From the NCBI RefSeq assembly GCF_039541075.1, contig NZ_BAABFN010000005.1, positions 310,001-374,000 on the forward strand: 64,000 nucleotides of DNA, written 5' to 3'. Position 1 is the stretch's first letter. The number at the start of each line of letters is the position of its first letter. The notes under the pieces were generated by a model that did not search any database, was not told where the DNA came from, and saw nothing but the letters and a program-made list of their open reading frames with translations. Source of the stretch: Compostibacter hankyongensis. GTDB lineage: Bacteria; Bacteroidota; Bacteroidia; Chitinophagales; Chitinophagaceae. Of this stretch, positions 16,991-25,832 are shown in pieces. Made by a program: the position numbers and the translations under genes.

Positions 16991-17596
16991 ATGGACTATA
17001 CGCTGTTACTGAAAAGCATAACTGGCCATATTTCCCTGAGCAGGGAAGAAGAATCTTTTTTTCTTTCCCTGCTGCAAAACCGTAAAGTCAGAAAAAAGCA
17101 AATGCTCTTCCATGAAGGAATGGCCAATCGTTACATGGCTTTTGTAATCTCCGGCTGCCTGCGCAGCTTTTCGATCGACAAAAACGGCTTTGAGCATGTG
17201 CTGCAGTTTGCTCCCCCGGGATGGTGGATCGCCGATATCCGCAGCCTGCTCACCGGACAGCCCGGCCGGCTGAATATCGACGCTGTGGACGACAGCACCG
17301 TCGTCCTGCTGGAGCAGGACCAGCGAAACGAAATCTGCCGGAAGACGCCGGCGTTTGAACGGTATTTCAGGATACTGGCCGAAAATTCCCTGGCGACCTA
17401 TCAGCACCGGCTGATCGATAACCTGAGCCTGCCCGCGCGGGAGCGGTATGAAAACTTCTGCCGGCAATACCCCTCGCTGATCAACTGCCTCCCGCAAAAA
17501 CAGGTGGCCGCCTATATCGGTGTGACGCCCGAGTTCCTGAGCAAGATGCTCAATGCTCCTTCCGTCCGGACTGACCCGCATGATAATAAATTGTAA
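16991..17596 (+). CDS. Crp/Fnr family transcriptional regulator
   Basis: 201 residues. An N-terminal cyclic-nucleotide-binding-type beta-roll (KQMLFHEGMANRYMAFVISGCLRSF, then GFEHVLQFAPPGWWIADIRSLLTG) is followed by the long dimer helix and a Crp-type winged helix (LPQKQVAAYIGVTPEFLSKML). The usual phosphate-binding Arg-Ser/Thr pair of true cAMP receptors is not evident, so the ligand is unknown; no Fnr-type cysteines are clustered. It diverges from the actin-like/bactofilin operon and is followed after 41 bp by a TMEM175-type gene. Confidence 0.88.
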   Translation: MDYTLLLKSITGHISLSREEESFFLSLLQNRKVRKKQMLFHEGMANRYMAFVISGCLRSFSIDKNGFEHVLQFAPPGWWIADIRSLLTGQPGRLNIDAVDDSTVVLLEQDQRNEICRKTPAFERYFRILAENSLATYQHRLIDNLSLPARERYENFCRQYPSLINCLPQKQVAAYIGVTPEFLSKMLNAPSVRTDPHDNKL

Positions 17597-17637
17597 ATTC
17601 ACGGCACAGACCATACAAGAATCTAACCGCCTGCATT

Positions 17638-18216
17638 ATGATGAAGAAAAACCGCCTGGAGGCCTTCAGCGATGGCGTTATCGCCATCATCATCACCATT
17701 ATGGTACTGGAGATGAAAATCCCCCACGGAGACGACTGGGCGGCGCTGAAGCCCCTTATCCCCGTCTTTCTGAGCTACGTGCTCAGCTTTATTTATGTTG
17801 GCCTGTACTGGAACAATCACCATCATCTCTGGCAGATCGTGGACCGGGTAAACGGCAGCGTGCTCTGGGCTAACCTGCACCTGCTTTTCTGGCTGTCGCT
17901 CTTCCCTTTTGCGACGGGTTGGCTGGGTGAAAACCATTTTGCCATGTGGCCTACGGCCCTGTATGGCTTTGTGCTGTTCATGGCGGCCATCGCCTGGTTC
18001 ATCCTTGCCCGCACCCTCATCCGCCTCCATGGAAAAGATTCGCCCATCGCAGAAGCCTACGGCAGGGACTGGAAGGGGAAGCTTCCTCTTCTCATTTATA
18101 CAAGCGGTATTATACTCGCCTTCTGGAATACCTGGGTAAGCCAGGCGCTCTACACCCTGGTTGCCGCTCTCTGGATCATACCGGACCGGAGGATCGAACG
18201 GGAATTAAACCACTGA
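17638..18216 (+). CDS. TMEM175-family (DUF1211) potassium-channel-like membrane protein
   Basis: 192 residues with six predicted membrane helices. The first helix carries the family signature RLEAFSDGVIAIIITIMVLE (R-x3-FSDG), which forms the pore gate in characterised bacterial TMEM175 channels. His-rich WNNHHHLW follows the third hydrophobic stretch, also typical. Bacterial members have a single six-helix repeat and work as tetramers conducting K+. The start could be either of two adjacent ATG codons (17638 or 17641). It is codirectional with the Crp-type gene and probably cotranscribed. Confidence 0.88.
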   Translation: MMKKNRLEAFSDGVIAIIITIMVLEMKIPHGDDWAALKPLIPVFLSYVLSFIYVGLYWNNHHHLWQIVDRVNGSVLWANLHLLFWLSLFPFATGWLGENHFAMWPTALYGFVLFMAAIAWFILARTLIRLHGKDSPIAEAYGRDWKGKLPLLIYTSGIILAFWNTWVSQALYTLVAALWIIPDRRIERELNH

Positions 18217-18529
18217 GTTCAGCGCAGGCCGCCTTTTATTTTTAACCAACCTTTTATATATTGGAGCGGCAACCACCCTATTTGCCCGCCCGAATATATA
18301 TCTTATGAGGTTACCCGACTGTGAAATACAACCTTTCACTTCCTTAAGCCATTTCAGACGCCCGAGACTTCCCGGATGCTTCACGGCCTCCTTTCCGGCA
18401 CGCTGCTTCCCGGTCTCTGGTTATTCCATATCAGGCGCTCTTTACTTCCGCTGCTGCAGACATCCTCCCTGAGCGCCGGCCCTCTCCCGTTCTATGATAA
18501 TCCCTTTTTTATCCAATACAGATACCGCT
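18217..18529 (+). other. 313-bp intergenic region before susC
   Basis: The region holds no convincing gene, terminator or TAnnTTTG-TTG promoter pair. Its first 100 bp are AT-rich (TTTTATATATTGG), the rest is pyrimidine-rich on the plus strand. It probably contains the long leader and regulator site of the SusC/SusD locus, but I see no specific operator. Confidence 0.5.
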
Positions 18530-21500
18530 ATGAAAAACTACTATTTGTGCCGTTGCCGGCTGCCTGAGCGCGGCCGCAAGGCGCTGAAGATACTGTTACC
18601 GCTCATGCTTTTTATTTGCGGGTACGCTACCGCGACACCGCATACACCCACGCCCCTGAAGCTGCCCGCAGACAGCACCTATACCCTCGGGGGAAAAGTA
18701 CAGGACAATAAACAGCCGCCCCAGGCGCTGGCCGGCGTAACGGTGCGGATCAAAGGCGCCACCTCCGGCACCATCACCGACGCTAACGGCAACTTTACGA
18801 TACAGGCCAGGCAGGGTGAGATCCTGGTCTTTTCCCAGATCGGATACAAAAACAAGGAGTATACCGTAACGGGGAATGCCGCCCACCTCGCCATCGCCCT
18901 CGAGGAGGATGTGGCTACGCTGGATGAAGCAGTGGTGGTCGGTTACGGCGCGCAGAAAAAAGCCGACCTGACCGGCGCCGTATCCACCATCGACTATACA
19001 AAAGAGCTCGAAAACCGTCCGATCACCAATGCCTCGCAGGCGCTGGGGGGCAAGGTGAGCGGGGTATGGGTCAGTCAGAACTCGGGGTCGCCTGGCGGCG
19101 ACGGCGCCACGCTCCGCGTCAGGGGCTTCGGCACGCTGAACAATACGAATCCCCTGGTGCTGGTCGATGGTGTGGAAGGAAGGCTGGCTGAGCTGAACCC
19201 CAATGATATTGCCTCCATGACCGTGCTGAAAGATGCGGCGTCCGCCGCCATCTACGGATCGAGGGCTGCCAACGGCGTGATCCTGGTGACCACCAAGCAG
19301 GGTAGCTACAACTCGGCCCCGCAGCTGTCCTACAACGGATATGTCGGCATTCAGAAACTGGGCCGTCATTACGACCTGATAGACAATAGCGTGGAATTCA
19401 TGAACCTGTGGAATACCGCCGTGCAGAACAACGGCGGAGACCCGCTCTTTCCCGGAGAAGTCATTGACGCCTTTAAAAACGGCAAGGACCCTTACCTCTA
19501 TCCCAATACCAACTTCTTTGATGAGGTATTCCGAACCGCTCCTATCACCGAACATAACCTGTCCGTTCGCGGCGGATCGGAAAAACAGAATTACTACCTG
19601 TCCGCCAACTATCTCGGCCAGCAAGGCATCATCAGGCGTACCGGCGCCAAACGGTACGGCCTTAATTTCAGCCTGAACACCCAGCTGGTTCATTGGCTGG
19701 AGATCGGCGGACAGGTGCAGGCCACACGCAAGGTAACCGATGAACCCTATACCGCCGATAATACCTCGCAGGGGATCAGCCGCATCACCTATATCATGTC
19801 CAACGGCGGATATCCCTTTACGCCGCCCTACACGCGGGACGGCCGTCTGGGCGCCACCCAGGCCGTTTATCTGAGCGGCCCTAACAAAGGACAGCCCATT
19901 GTTGATTCCAGAAATCCGCTCGCCGACGTCAAGAACGGCTTATCCCGCTATGTGAACAGTTATCTCAAGGGGAGCCTCAACGCCACCGTGCACCTGGCGC
20001 CGGGACTGACCTTCAAATCCGTATATGCCGGGCAATTCAACAACAACCGGAATGATAAATACAACCAGCTGATCTATGTATACACGGACGGCGGCATACA
20101 GACCAAAACGCTCGATTTCCCCACTACCATCAATAACATCCGGGCCAGCACCGAAGAATTCTATTGGGTTTTTTACAATACGCTGAACTACGAGCGCAGC
20201 TTCGGACAAAAGCACCATATCAATGTAATAGCGGGGACACAGTCCGAAGACCGGCAGGTAAAAACCACTTCCGTTCAAAAATCGGATCCGCCGAAAGACG
20301 GACTCCATGAAGTGGATGCCGGCACCACCAATCCCCTTGCCAGCGGGAACACTACGGAATGGCGCATGCTTTCCTACTTCGGACGGATCAATTATAACTT
20401 TAACGAAAGATACCTCCTCGAAGCCAACCTCCGGGCAGATGCTTCTTCCCGTTTCCGGGCAGGAAACCGCTGGGGATTGTTTCCCTCATTTTCGGCCGGC
20501 TGGCGCATCAGCGAGGAAAATTTCATGAAGGATGTGCGGTTTATCAACCAGCTGAAGCTGCGCGCTTCCTGGGGCCGGCTGGGCAATCAGGATATTGAAG
20601 CCATCGCAGGCAACTATCCCTATCTGGTAACCATCGCGCAGAACTATGGCACCAGCTACAACCTCGGCGGACAGCTGGTGCCGGGCGCAGCCATCACCAC
20701 CCTGGTGGATCAGGACATTACCTGGGAAACCACCGAAAGCTCCGACCTGGGACTCGATCTCGGCGTGCTGGACAACCACCTGTACCTGGAGTTCGATTAT
20801 TTCAATAAGCTTACCAAAAACATTCTGGTACAGCTTCCCGTACCGCTGGTGCTCGGCGGGGTAACCCCTCCCGTGGAAAATGTGGGCCGGATGCGGAACA
20901 AGGGGTTTGAGATAAGCGCCACCTATCAGTCAGACAGTTACCAGAAGGACTGGAGCTACGACATCGGGGCCAATGTCACCTATGTCACCAACCAGGTAGT
21001 AACCTTCCAGGACGGAAAGTCCCCCGACCAGCTCTACCTGATCCGGGAAGGATATTCCTATAAATCACTGTATGGCTACAAAGCGGTCGGCATTTATCAG
21101 AGCGATGAGGAAGCCAAGGAACATATGGCCAACAATGGCTTTACTCCCGTAGCGGGCGATCTCAAATACGAGGATCTGAACGGGGACGGAAAGCTCGATT
21201 ACCAGGACAAGCAGGTGCTGGGCAATACCATTCCGAAACTTACCTACGGGCTGAATATAGGCGTTACCTATAAAAACTGGAACCTCAACATCACCGGACA
21301 GGGCATTGCTGACGCCAGCGCCTATACGCAGAATGCATGGACGGCTCCGCTCGGCATCTCCGGCGGCTCCATCACCAAACGCTGGAAGGATGCCTGGACG
21401 CCGGAAAACAAAAGCACTACGCTGCCCCGTATCGTGATCAACGATACCTGGAACCGTTATGAGTCGTCTTTCTGGATCACGGATATTTCATTTTTGAAAA

Positions 21501-21715
21501 TAAAAAATATCCAGCTCACCTATAACCTGCCTGAAAAATGGCTCAGCGGCATCGGGCTGAAATCGGCGGCCTGCTATCTCAACTGGCAGAACGCCTACAC
21601 CTTCGTATCCAATAAATACGAGGGTTTTGATCCGGAAAGAGACACATTCACAGACGGGGGCGGTCAGTATCCCACCCCGACGATCGCCACCTTTGGCGTC
21701 AATGTTCAATTTTAA
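18530..21715 (+). CDS. SusC/RagA family TonB-linked outer membrane protein
   Basis: 1061 residues from the Met at 18530. A long basic N-terminus leads into a signal peptide (KILLPLMLFICGYATA). A carboxypeptidase-regulatory-like beta-sandwich follows (LGGKVQDNKQ to LAIALEE), then the TonB-box/plug transition (DEAVVVGYGAQKKADLTGAV), the plug with the SusC signature (LRVRGFGTLNNTNPLVLVDG; MTVLKDAASAAIYGSRAANG) and a 22-strand barrel ending in FGVNVQF. It imports an oligomeric nutrient together with the SusD-like lipoprotein encoded 98 bp downstream. There is no N-terminal STN domain, so an ECF sigma/anti-sigma switch is unlikely to control it. Confidence 0.95.
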   Translation: MKNYYLCRCRLPERGRKALKILLPLMLFICGYATATPHTPTPLKLPADSTYTLGGKVQDNKQPPQALAGVTVRIKGATSGTITDANGNFTIQARQGEILVFSQIGYKNKEYTVTGNAAHLAIALEEDVATLDEAVVVGYGAQKKADLTGAVSTIDYTKELENRPITNASQALGGKVSGVWVSQNSGSPGGDGATLRVRGFGTLNNTNPLVLVDGVEGRLAELNPNDIASMTVLKDAASAAIYGSRAANGVILVTTKQGSYNSAPQLSYNGYVGIQKLGRHYDLIDNSVEFMNLWNTAVQNNGGDPLFPGEVIDAFKNGKDPYLYPNTNFFDEVFRTAPITEHNLSVRGGSEKQNYYLSANYLGQQGIIRRTGAKRYGLNFSLNTQLVHWLEIGGQVQATRKVTDEPYTADNTSQGISRITYIMSNGGYPFTPPYTRDGRLGATQAVYLSGPNKGQPIVDSRNPLADVKNGLSRYVNSYLKGSLNATVHLAPGLTFKSVYAGQFNNNRNDKYNQLIYVYTDGGIQTKTLDFPTTINNIRASTEEFYWVFYNTLNYERSFGQKHHINVIAGTQSEDRQVKTTSVQKSDPPKDGLHEVDAGTTNPLASGNTTEWRMLSYFGRINYNFNERYLLEANLRADASSRFRAGNRWGLFPSFSAGWRISEENFMKDVRFINQLKLRASWGRLGNQDIEAIAGNYPYLVTIAQNYGTSYNLGGQLVPGAAITTLVDQDITWETTESSDLGLDLGVLDNHLYLEFDYFNKLTKNILVQLPVPLVLGGVTPPVENVGRMRNKGFEISATYQSDSYQKDWSYDIGANVTYVTNQVVTFQDGKSPDQLYLIREGYSYKSLYGYKAVGIYQSDEEAKEHMANNGFTPVAGDLKYEDLNGDGKLDYQDKQVLGNTIPKLTYGLNIGVTYKNWNLNITGQGIADASAYTQNAWTAPLGISGGSITKRWKDAWTPENKSTTLPRIVINDTWNRYESSFWITDISFLKIKNIQLTYNLPEKWLSGIGLKSAACYLNWQNAYTFVSNKYEGFDPERDTFTDGGGQYPTPTIATFGVNVQF

Positions 21716-21726
21716 ATACTTTGTTA

Positions 21727-21818
21727 TGAAACCGAGCATAATAATATCTATTACTCAGTGATATGTTAATATGCGAGGTTCCATCTGACCATTAAAAATA
21801 AAAATGTTAACAGATGAA
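21727..21818 (+). repeat. Leader-like element, copy A (before susD)
   Basis: The stretch from AAACCGAGCAT to the susD start codon is similar to 55485-55660, before the TPR gene. An ungapped 59-bp core matches at about 41 positions, includes CGAGGTTC and is followed in both by ACCATTAAA; further shared AAATAAAAA and TTAAC-GATGAAA lie at the start codon. Confidence 0.65.
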
Positions 21819-23355
21819 AACTTGTTTCAAATATATCATCCTGACGCTCCTGCCGGCGGCACTGATGTCGTCGTGTAAGGAAAGCTTTCTCGATATAAAA
21901 CCCGAAGACCGGATTACGGAAGACAATTTCTGGAAAAGCGAGCAGGATACCCACCTGGCGCTGTACGGTATCTACAACACCCTGAAGGAGCGGCACGTAT
22001 ATGGCTACGGGGGCGGTATAGACGCCTGCTCGCCCAATGCTTACCAGTGGGCTTACTGGGAAGGCATGGAAATGCAGGTGGGCGACGGCACTATCCAGCC
22101 CGGCGACGGCGGCATCGTATCGGAGCGGTGGCGCGACTGCTACAAAGGCATTAACCGGGCCAATTACTTCCTGGCCAATGTCGACAAAGTGGAGATGGAC
22201 GAAAAGGAAAAAGAAACCATGAAAGGTGAGGCCTATTTTCTCCGGGGCGTTTTCTATGCCCTGCTGGCCGACAGCTACGGAGGCGTACCGCTGATCACTA
22301 CGCCTATTTCGGTGGACACCTCCCGTCTGCTTAAAAGAGCCTCCGAGGCCGATACCTGGAAGCAGGTCCATGCCGATTATGCGGAAGCCATCAAACGGCT
22401 GCCGGAGGAAGCCGAGCTCATGGGAAGAGCTACCCTGGGCGCGGCGTATGGCATGGACATGCGGGCCTATCTGTATGAGGGCAACTGGGATAAGGTTATC
22501 GAATATGCGGACAAGATCACCGCCCTGAACCGGTATGGTCTTTTTCACAGTTACCAGGGCCTTTTTCAGCTGGCCAACGAAGACAACGAAGAGGTGATCT
22601 TCGATGTACAGTTTATGGATGGACCTTTCCAGCAGGGCAGCGTATTTGACCGCTACTGGCAGCCCCAGAACCTCAAATACGGAATCGACGGGTCCAACTC
22701 GGTAGCCCCTATCCAGAACCTGGTGGACGCTTATGAAACCCTCGACGGCGCACCGGTAGATCCGGATCATCCCTATGACAACCGCGATCCCCGCCTGGAT
22801 TTCACGATTCTCAGACCCGGCGCGCTCTTTCAGGGGCAGAAATATCCAGAAGAAATAAAAAACCATACCGGACAGAAGGTAGGTTTCGCTATCCGGAAAT
22901 ACACCATCGAAACCCAACAGGTAAAGGCCGAACAGTCCCCCCTCAACTTTATCGTGCTCAGGTATGCCGATGTGCTGCTTTCCAAGGCAGAGGCGCTGAT
23001 TGAAAAGGGGGGATCAGGCGTGCCGCAGGCCATTGATTTCATTAACCAGATCCGGAACGGGCGGGATGATGTAAAGCTAAAACCCTTATCCGCAGGACTC
23101 AGCGCAGCGGCAGCCCGGGAAGCCCTGCGGCATGAGCGGCGGATAGAATTTGCCATGGAAGGTCTTTACTGGTCTGATGTGAGAAGATGGGGTATCGGCA
23201 CAAAGGTATACCCTATCCAGGTTCGCGGCGGCAACGGGGAGCTGATCGAGACAAAATTTGCCAACGGGTATAACCCGGAGAAGAATGATCATCTTCCCAT
23301 ACCCGATGACGAAATTTCCCAGAATCCCAATCTCGAACAAAATCCCGGTTACTGA
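21814..23355 (+). CDS. SusD/RagB family nutrient-binding outer membrane lipoprotein
   Basis: 513 residues. Signal peptide with lipobox MSSC (Cys21). The typical SusD start FLDIKPEDRITEDNFWKSEQDTHLAL, the TPR-like helices (YFLRGVFYALLADSYGGVPL) and the C-terminal block (ALRHERRIEFAMEGLYWSDVRRWG; NPEKNDHLPIPDDEISQNPNLEQNPGY) are all present. It forms the lid of the SusC transporter and selects the substrate. The DNA before the start codon is shared in part with the leader of a TPR gene at 55655. No glycan-cleaving enzyme is encoded nearby. Confidence 0.95.
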   Translation: MKTCFKYIILTLLPAALMSSCKESFLDIKPEDRITEDNFWKSEQDTHLALYGIYNTLKERHVYGYGGGIDACSPNAYQWAYWEGMEMQVGDGTIQPGDGGIVSERWRDCYKGINRANYFLANVDKVEMDEKEKETMKGEAYFLRGVFYALLADSYGGVPLITTPISVDTSRLLKRASEADTWKQVHADYAEAIKRLPEEAELMGRATLGAAYGMDMRAYLYEGNWDKVIEYADKITALNRYGLFHSYQGLFQLANEDNEEVIFDVQFMDGPFQQGSVFDRYWQPQNLKYGIDGSNSVAPIQNLVDAYETLDGAPVDPDHPYDNRDPRLDFTILRPGALFQGQKYPEEIKNHTGQKVGFAIRKYTIETQQVKAEQSPLNFIVLRYADVLLSKAEALIEKGGSGVPQAIDFINQIRNGRDDVKLKPLSAGLSAAAAREALRHERRIEFAMEGLYWSDVRRWGIGTKVYPIQVRGGNGELIETKFANGYNPEKNDHLPIPDDEISQNPNLEQNPGY

Positions 23356-23366
23356 CCGGGGAAATT

Positions 23367-23402
23367 ATACCGGCTGCTCTCTCATCCGGGGACAGCCGGT
23401 AT
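23367..23402 (+). terminator. Hairpin after susD
   Basis: A perfect 10-bp stem ATACCGGCTG/CAGCCGGTAT (23367-23376, 23393-23402) with a 16-nt loop follows the susD stop codon. No T-run follows, so it may reduce readthrough or protect the susCD message rather than stop transcription fully. Confidence 0.4.
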
Positions 23403-23513
23403 TCCCAATCTACCCCGATCCTGCGTATCCGCAGAGGGCAGTTTGTACATGTTCAGCGGGTTTGTTATCTTGTTGACGAAAGCATTTTTATACCACCTCT
23501 TTTTTCTATACCT

Positions 23514-24788
23514 ATGGAACAAAAACACCAATTATCCAGACGTTCATTTCTGAAAAATTCACTGGGCACCGCAGCTGCCTTCACCATCGTTCCCCGTCAT
23601 GTGCTGGGCGGGCCGGGCTTTCTGGCGCCCAGCGAGCAGCTTACCAAGGCAGTGATCGGCATCGGAGGCATGGGCCGTAACCATTTCAAATATGCCGGCA
23701 CCCGCGTAGTGGCCATCTGCGACGTAGATACCAAGCATCTTCAGGAAGGAATGGACATCCTGAAAGATAAAAATGTAAAAACGTTTACGGATTACCGTGA
23801 GGTCCTGCGCTTGCCCGAGGTGGATATCGTCCATATCGCCACCCCTCCGCACTGGCACGGCATCATCGCCGCCGACGCGGCCCGTGCAGGCAAGGACATC
23901 TGGTGCGAAAAGCCCATGACCCGCACCATCGGCGAAGGGAAGCGGCTGCTGGAAGTGGTGCAGCAGCATCAGCGGATTTTCAGGCTCAATACCTGGTTCC
24001 GTTTTGAAGATACTTTTTATGGCATGGGCACTACGGCAAAGCCGATAAAAAAGCTGGTGGAAAGCAGGCTGCTGGGCTGGCCGCTGAAGGTGACGATCGG
24101 CGAGCATACGGGTTTCAACTGGAAATTCCAGTGGGTAGGAAAGATACGCCAGCCGGAAATGCCGGTACCGCCCGAGCTTGATTATGATTTCTGGCTGGGT
24201 CCGCGCCCTTACAAACCCTATCACCCTCATCGCGTGCACCAGACCTTCCGCGGATACTGGGATTACGACGGAGGAGGACTGGGCGACATGGGCCAGCACT
24301 ATATGGATCCCGTGCAGTATTTCCTGGAAAAAGACAATACCAGCCCGGTCAGCATCGACATCGACGCTCCGCCCCAGCATCCCGACGCAGTGGGCACCTG
24401 GCGCAGGATCGAGTACACTTACTCGGACGGCTGTAAGATCATCCTGGACGGAGAAGGAAAAGACGCGAATGCTCCTTATATAGAAGGCCCAAAAGGAAAG
24501 CTGTACAAGGGCTTCCGCTCCGACATCCCCGACCTGGACAAAAAGCTGGCCGCCTTCCCCGATCCTGCCCCGCAGGTCACGGATTTTGTAGAGGCGGTAA
24601 AAAAACGGCAGAAATTTGCGCTGAATGAGGAAAACGGCTATCATTCCTGTACCCTCGTCAACCTGGCCAAGGTAGCCCTGCGGCTGGGACGCTCCCTGAA
24701 GTTCGATCCCGTTGCACAGGAATTCCGCGACGATCCTGCGGCCAACCGGCTGATACACCAGCCGATGCGCATCCCCTGGAGCATATAA
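23514..24788 (+). CDS. Gfo/Idh/MocA family oxidoreductase with Tat signal
   Basis: 424 residues. The twin-arginine signal SRRSFLKNSLGTAAAF (Arg9-Arg10) predicts export of the folded, cofactor-loaded protein. The dinucleotide-binding loop is GIGGMG (49-54), followed by the acidic residue in VAICDVD; EKP (132-134) carries the usual catalytic-region Lys. YDFWLGPRPYKPYHPHRVHQ and GDMGQHYMDPVQYFL match the sugar-binding half of exported Gfo/Idh enzymes in Bacteroidota. The likely reaction is oxidation or reduction of a sugar or cyclitol hydroxyl, possibly in 3-keto-glycoside degradation. It follows susD after 158 bp. Confidence 0.9.
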   Translation: MEQKHQLSRRSFLKNSLGTAAAFTIVPRHVLGGPGFLAPSEQLTKAVIGIGGMGRNHFKYAGTRVVAICDVDTKHLQEGMDILKDKNVKTFTDYREVLRLPEVDIVHIATPPHWHGIIAADAARAGKDIWCEKPMTRTIGEGKRLLEVVQQHQRIFRLNTWFRFEDTFYGMGTTAKPIKKLVESRLLGWPLKVTIGEHTGFNWKFQWVGKIRQPEMPVPPELDYDFWLGPRPYKPYHPHRVHQTFRGYWDYDGGGLGDMGQHYMDPVQYFLEKDNTSPVSIDIDAPPQHPDAVGTWRRIEYTYSDGCKIILDGEGKDANAPYIEGPKGKLYKGFRSDIPDLDKKLAAFPDPAPQVTDFVEAVKKRQKFALNEENGYHSCTLVNLAKVALRLGRSLKFDPVAQEFRDDPAANRLIHQPMRIPWSI

Positions 24789-24848
24789 GCCGGTCAACAA
24801 AAGCGATGGAATACTGTTATAGGGAAGTATCAGCGTGATTTTTATCTT

Positions 24849-25805
24849 ATGCAAAAAAGAAAACTGGGTCAGTCGGCACTGGAAGTGCCCCCGCTGACCG
24901 TAGGCGGCAATGTATTCGGATGGACAGTGAGGGAGCAGGATGCGCTGCCGCTGCTGGATGCCTTCCTGGATGCCGGTCTTAATTTCATCGACACCGCTGA
25001 CTCGTATTCCCGGTGGGTAGCGGGCAACAAAGGCGGAGAATCCGAAACCATTATCGGCAAGTGGATCAGGGCCCGGGGGAACCGCGACAAGGTGATCATC
25101 GCTACCAAAGTGGGTTCGGATATGGGACAGCATAACGGGAAAAAGGTGCTGAAAAAATCCTATATCCTCCAGGCAGCGGAGGACTCACTGCGACGGCTGC
25201 AGACCGACTATATCGATCTGTACCAGTCTCATTATGACGATCCCGATACACCGGTGGAAGAAACACTTGAGGCTTATGCAGAACTGGTAAAAGCCGGGAA
25301 AGTACGTTTTATCGGCGCTTCAAATTTCAGCAGCAAGCGCCTGGCGGCATCCCTGGAAGCCAGCAAAAAGCACGGCTATCCCGTTTACCAGAGCATACAA
25401 CCCGAATACAACCTATACGACCGTGCCGGTTATGAAAAAGAGCTTGAGCCGCTGGTGCTCGAAACGGGCATCGGCGTAATCAACTATTACGCCCTGGCGA
25501 GCGGCTTCCTCAGCGGCAAGTACCGTACCGAAGCCGATCTTTCCAAGAGCGCCCGGGGACCGGGTATCAAAAAATACCTCGACGAACGCGGACAAAGGAT
25601 TTTAAAAGCGCTTGACGAGACAGCACAGCGATACAAATCCACCCCGGCCGGCATCTCACTGGCCTGGCTGATGGCGCGGCCGGGCATCACTGCGCCTATC
25701 GCCAGCGCCACCAGCGAGCGGCAGATTGCCGAGCTGGCTGCCGCCGCCGGGCTGGAGCTGGATGAAGCGGCCATCGCGCTCTTGGATAAGGCCAGCGCTT
25801 ACTGA
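24849..25805 (+). CDS. Aldo/keto reductase
   Basis: 318 residues, TIM barrel, cytoplasmic (no signal). The catalytic tetrad is complete: Asp48 and Tyr53 in NFIDTADSYS, Lys87 in ATKVGS and His128 in YQSHYDD. IQPEYNLYDR and GVINYYALASGFLSGKYR mark the cofactor and substrate loops, and SATSERQIAEL the NADP-binding end. It resembles the large AKR11/12-type group active on sugar aldehydes or keto sugars. The 60-bp gap to the Gfo/Idh gene suggests that both redox enzymes process the compound imported by the SusC/SusD pair. Confidence 0.9.
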   Translation: MQKRKLGQSALEVPPLTVGGNVFGWTVREQDALPLLDAFLDAGLNFIDTADSYSRWVAGNKGGESETIIGKWIRARGNRDKVIIATKVGSDMGQHNGKKVLKKSYILQAAEDSLRRLQTDYIDLYQSHYDDPDTPVEETLEAYAELVKAGKVRFIGASNFSSKRLAASLEASKKHGYPVYQSIQPEYNLYDRAGYEKELEPLVLETGIGVINYYALASGFLSGKYRTEADLSKSARGPGIKKYLDERGQRILKALDETAQRYKSTPAGISLAWLMARPGITAPIASATSERQIAELAAAAGLELDEAAIALLDKASAY

Positions 25806-25832
25806 TGCGTTGCTAAATTAAGCGGCCGGAGG

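Noticed and set aside
18596..19693. 365-codon minus-strand open frame
   Set aside because: Antisense to the first part of susC; composition is derived from the complementary strand.
23559..25133. 524-codon minus-strand open frame
   Set aside because: Antisense to the Gfo/Idh and aldo/keto reductase genes, which are both certain.
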